Below, one piece after another: positions 13,175-13,255 of a stretch of DNA of 13,255 nucleotides. The notes under the pieces are model-generated. The model saw only the letters and a list, made by a program, of their open reading frames with translations, was not told where the DNA came from and did no database searches. This DNA comes from Candidatus Woesearchaeota archaeon (GTDB lineage: Archaea; Nanobdellota; Nanobdellia; Woesearchaeales; JABIAG01), in NCBI GenBank assembly GCA_019323235.1, contig JAHWHN010000112.1:1-13255 (forward strand), read 5' to 3'. Numbering within the stretch: the stretch's first letter is position 1; each line of letters starts with the position of its first letter. Made by a program: the position numbers and the translations under genes.

Positions 13175-13255
13175 TTATTTAAGCGTATCTGCAACAGCTG
13201 CACTCATTGAAGCAGGGAATGATACAATTATCGCTCTTTTTGCTGCTAATAAGAA
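13175..13255 (-). CDS. C-terminal end of an unassigned, probably membrane, protein (cut by window edge)
   Basis: The minus strand is open from the right edge to a TAA at 13177-13175, giving 26 residues that end in FPASMSAAVADTLK. The stretch is small-residue-rich and hydrophobic (AIIVSFPASMSAAVA), like the final membrane helix of a transport or membrane protein. It is too short to assign to a family. The stop lies 2 nt before the antiporter ATG, so this gene is upstream in the same operon. A ribosome binding site for the antiporter would have to lie in its last codons, and none is clear. Confidence 0.6.
   Translation of the reverse strand, partial: FLLAAKRAIIVSFPASMSAAVADTLK

Noticed and set aside
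1..13255. CRISPR array, tRNA, rRNA or toxin-antitoxin pair
   Set aside because: No spaced repeat series, no tRNA-like cloverleaf in any intergenic gap, and no known toxin or antitoxin motif. Gaps are short (the longest is about 150 nt, at 53-204).

Overview
The window is AT-rich DNA from an archaeon. The evidence is a PCNA-type sliding clamp, a TFE-alpha transcription factor with winged-helix and zinc-ribbon parts, an archaeal-type RNase J, a stand-alone PRC-barrel protein, and TATA boxes about 30 nt before most start codons. Strong A/T bias, compact spacing, very lysine-rich protein tails and a cysteine-repeat insert in a membrane protein suggest a DPANN-type lineage (Woesearchaeota/Pacearchaeota-like). 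That placement is inference; no rRNA gene is present to settle it.

Layout. 1-52 (minus): the first codons of a lysine-rich protein that runs off the left edge. 205-1026 (plus): a patatin-like phospholipase, converging on an unrecognised 278-aa gene (1023-1859, minus) with which it shares a TTAA stop. 1957-3276: aRNase J. 3337-4961: a pcn-msrB-msrA operon joining the replication clamp to both methionine sulfoxide reductases. 5031-5546: a P-loop kinase-like protein. 5591-7629: a two-gene operon of a DUF2157 membrane protein with a cysteine-rich insert and a GDYXXLXY-family protein. 7722-7922: a small CxxC redox (DUF1858-type) protein. 7971-8828: TFE-alpha with a roughly 108-residue lysine-rich N-terminal tail. 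8879-9157 (minus): a PRC-barrel protein. 9284-9952: a short TraB-family protein. 9994-11172: an MFS transporter flanked by a 19-bp exact direct repeat. 11185-11421 (minus): a small helical protein. 11457-13172 (minus): a CPA2 cation/proton antiporter with an RCK domain, 2 nt downstream of a gene cut by the right edge (13175-13255).

Expression pattern. Nine genes have a TATA box whose first base lies 29-31 nt before the start codon, so their mRNAs should be leaderless. Three (pcn, the PRC-barrel gene, the left-edge lysine-rich gene) instead have a short leader with a G-rich Shine-Dalgarno sequence. Operon-internal genes overlap by 4 nt or follow closely.

Most of the window is ordinary information processing, redox repair and transport. 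No CRISPR array, tRNA, rRNA, transposase or integrase was found. The least explained items are the cysteine-repeat insert in the DUF2157 protein, the lysine-rich tail shared by TFE and the left-edge gene, the direct repeat around the MFS gene, a promoter element used twice, and the unknown 278-aa and 78-aa proteins. I found no convincing new multi-gene system.
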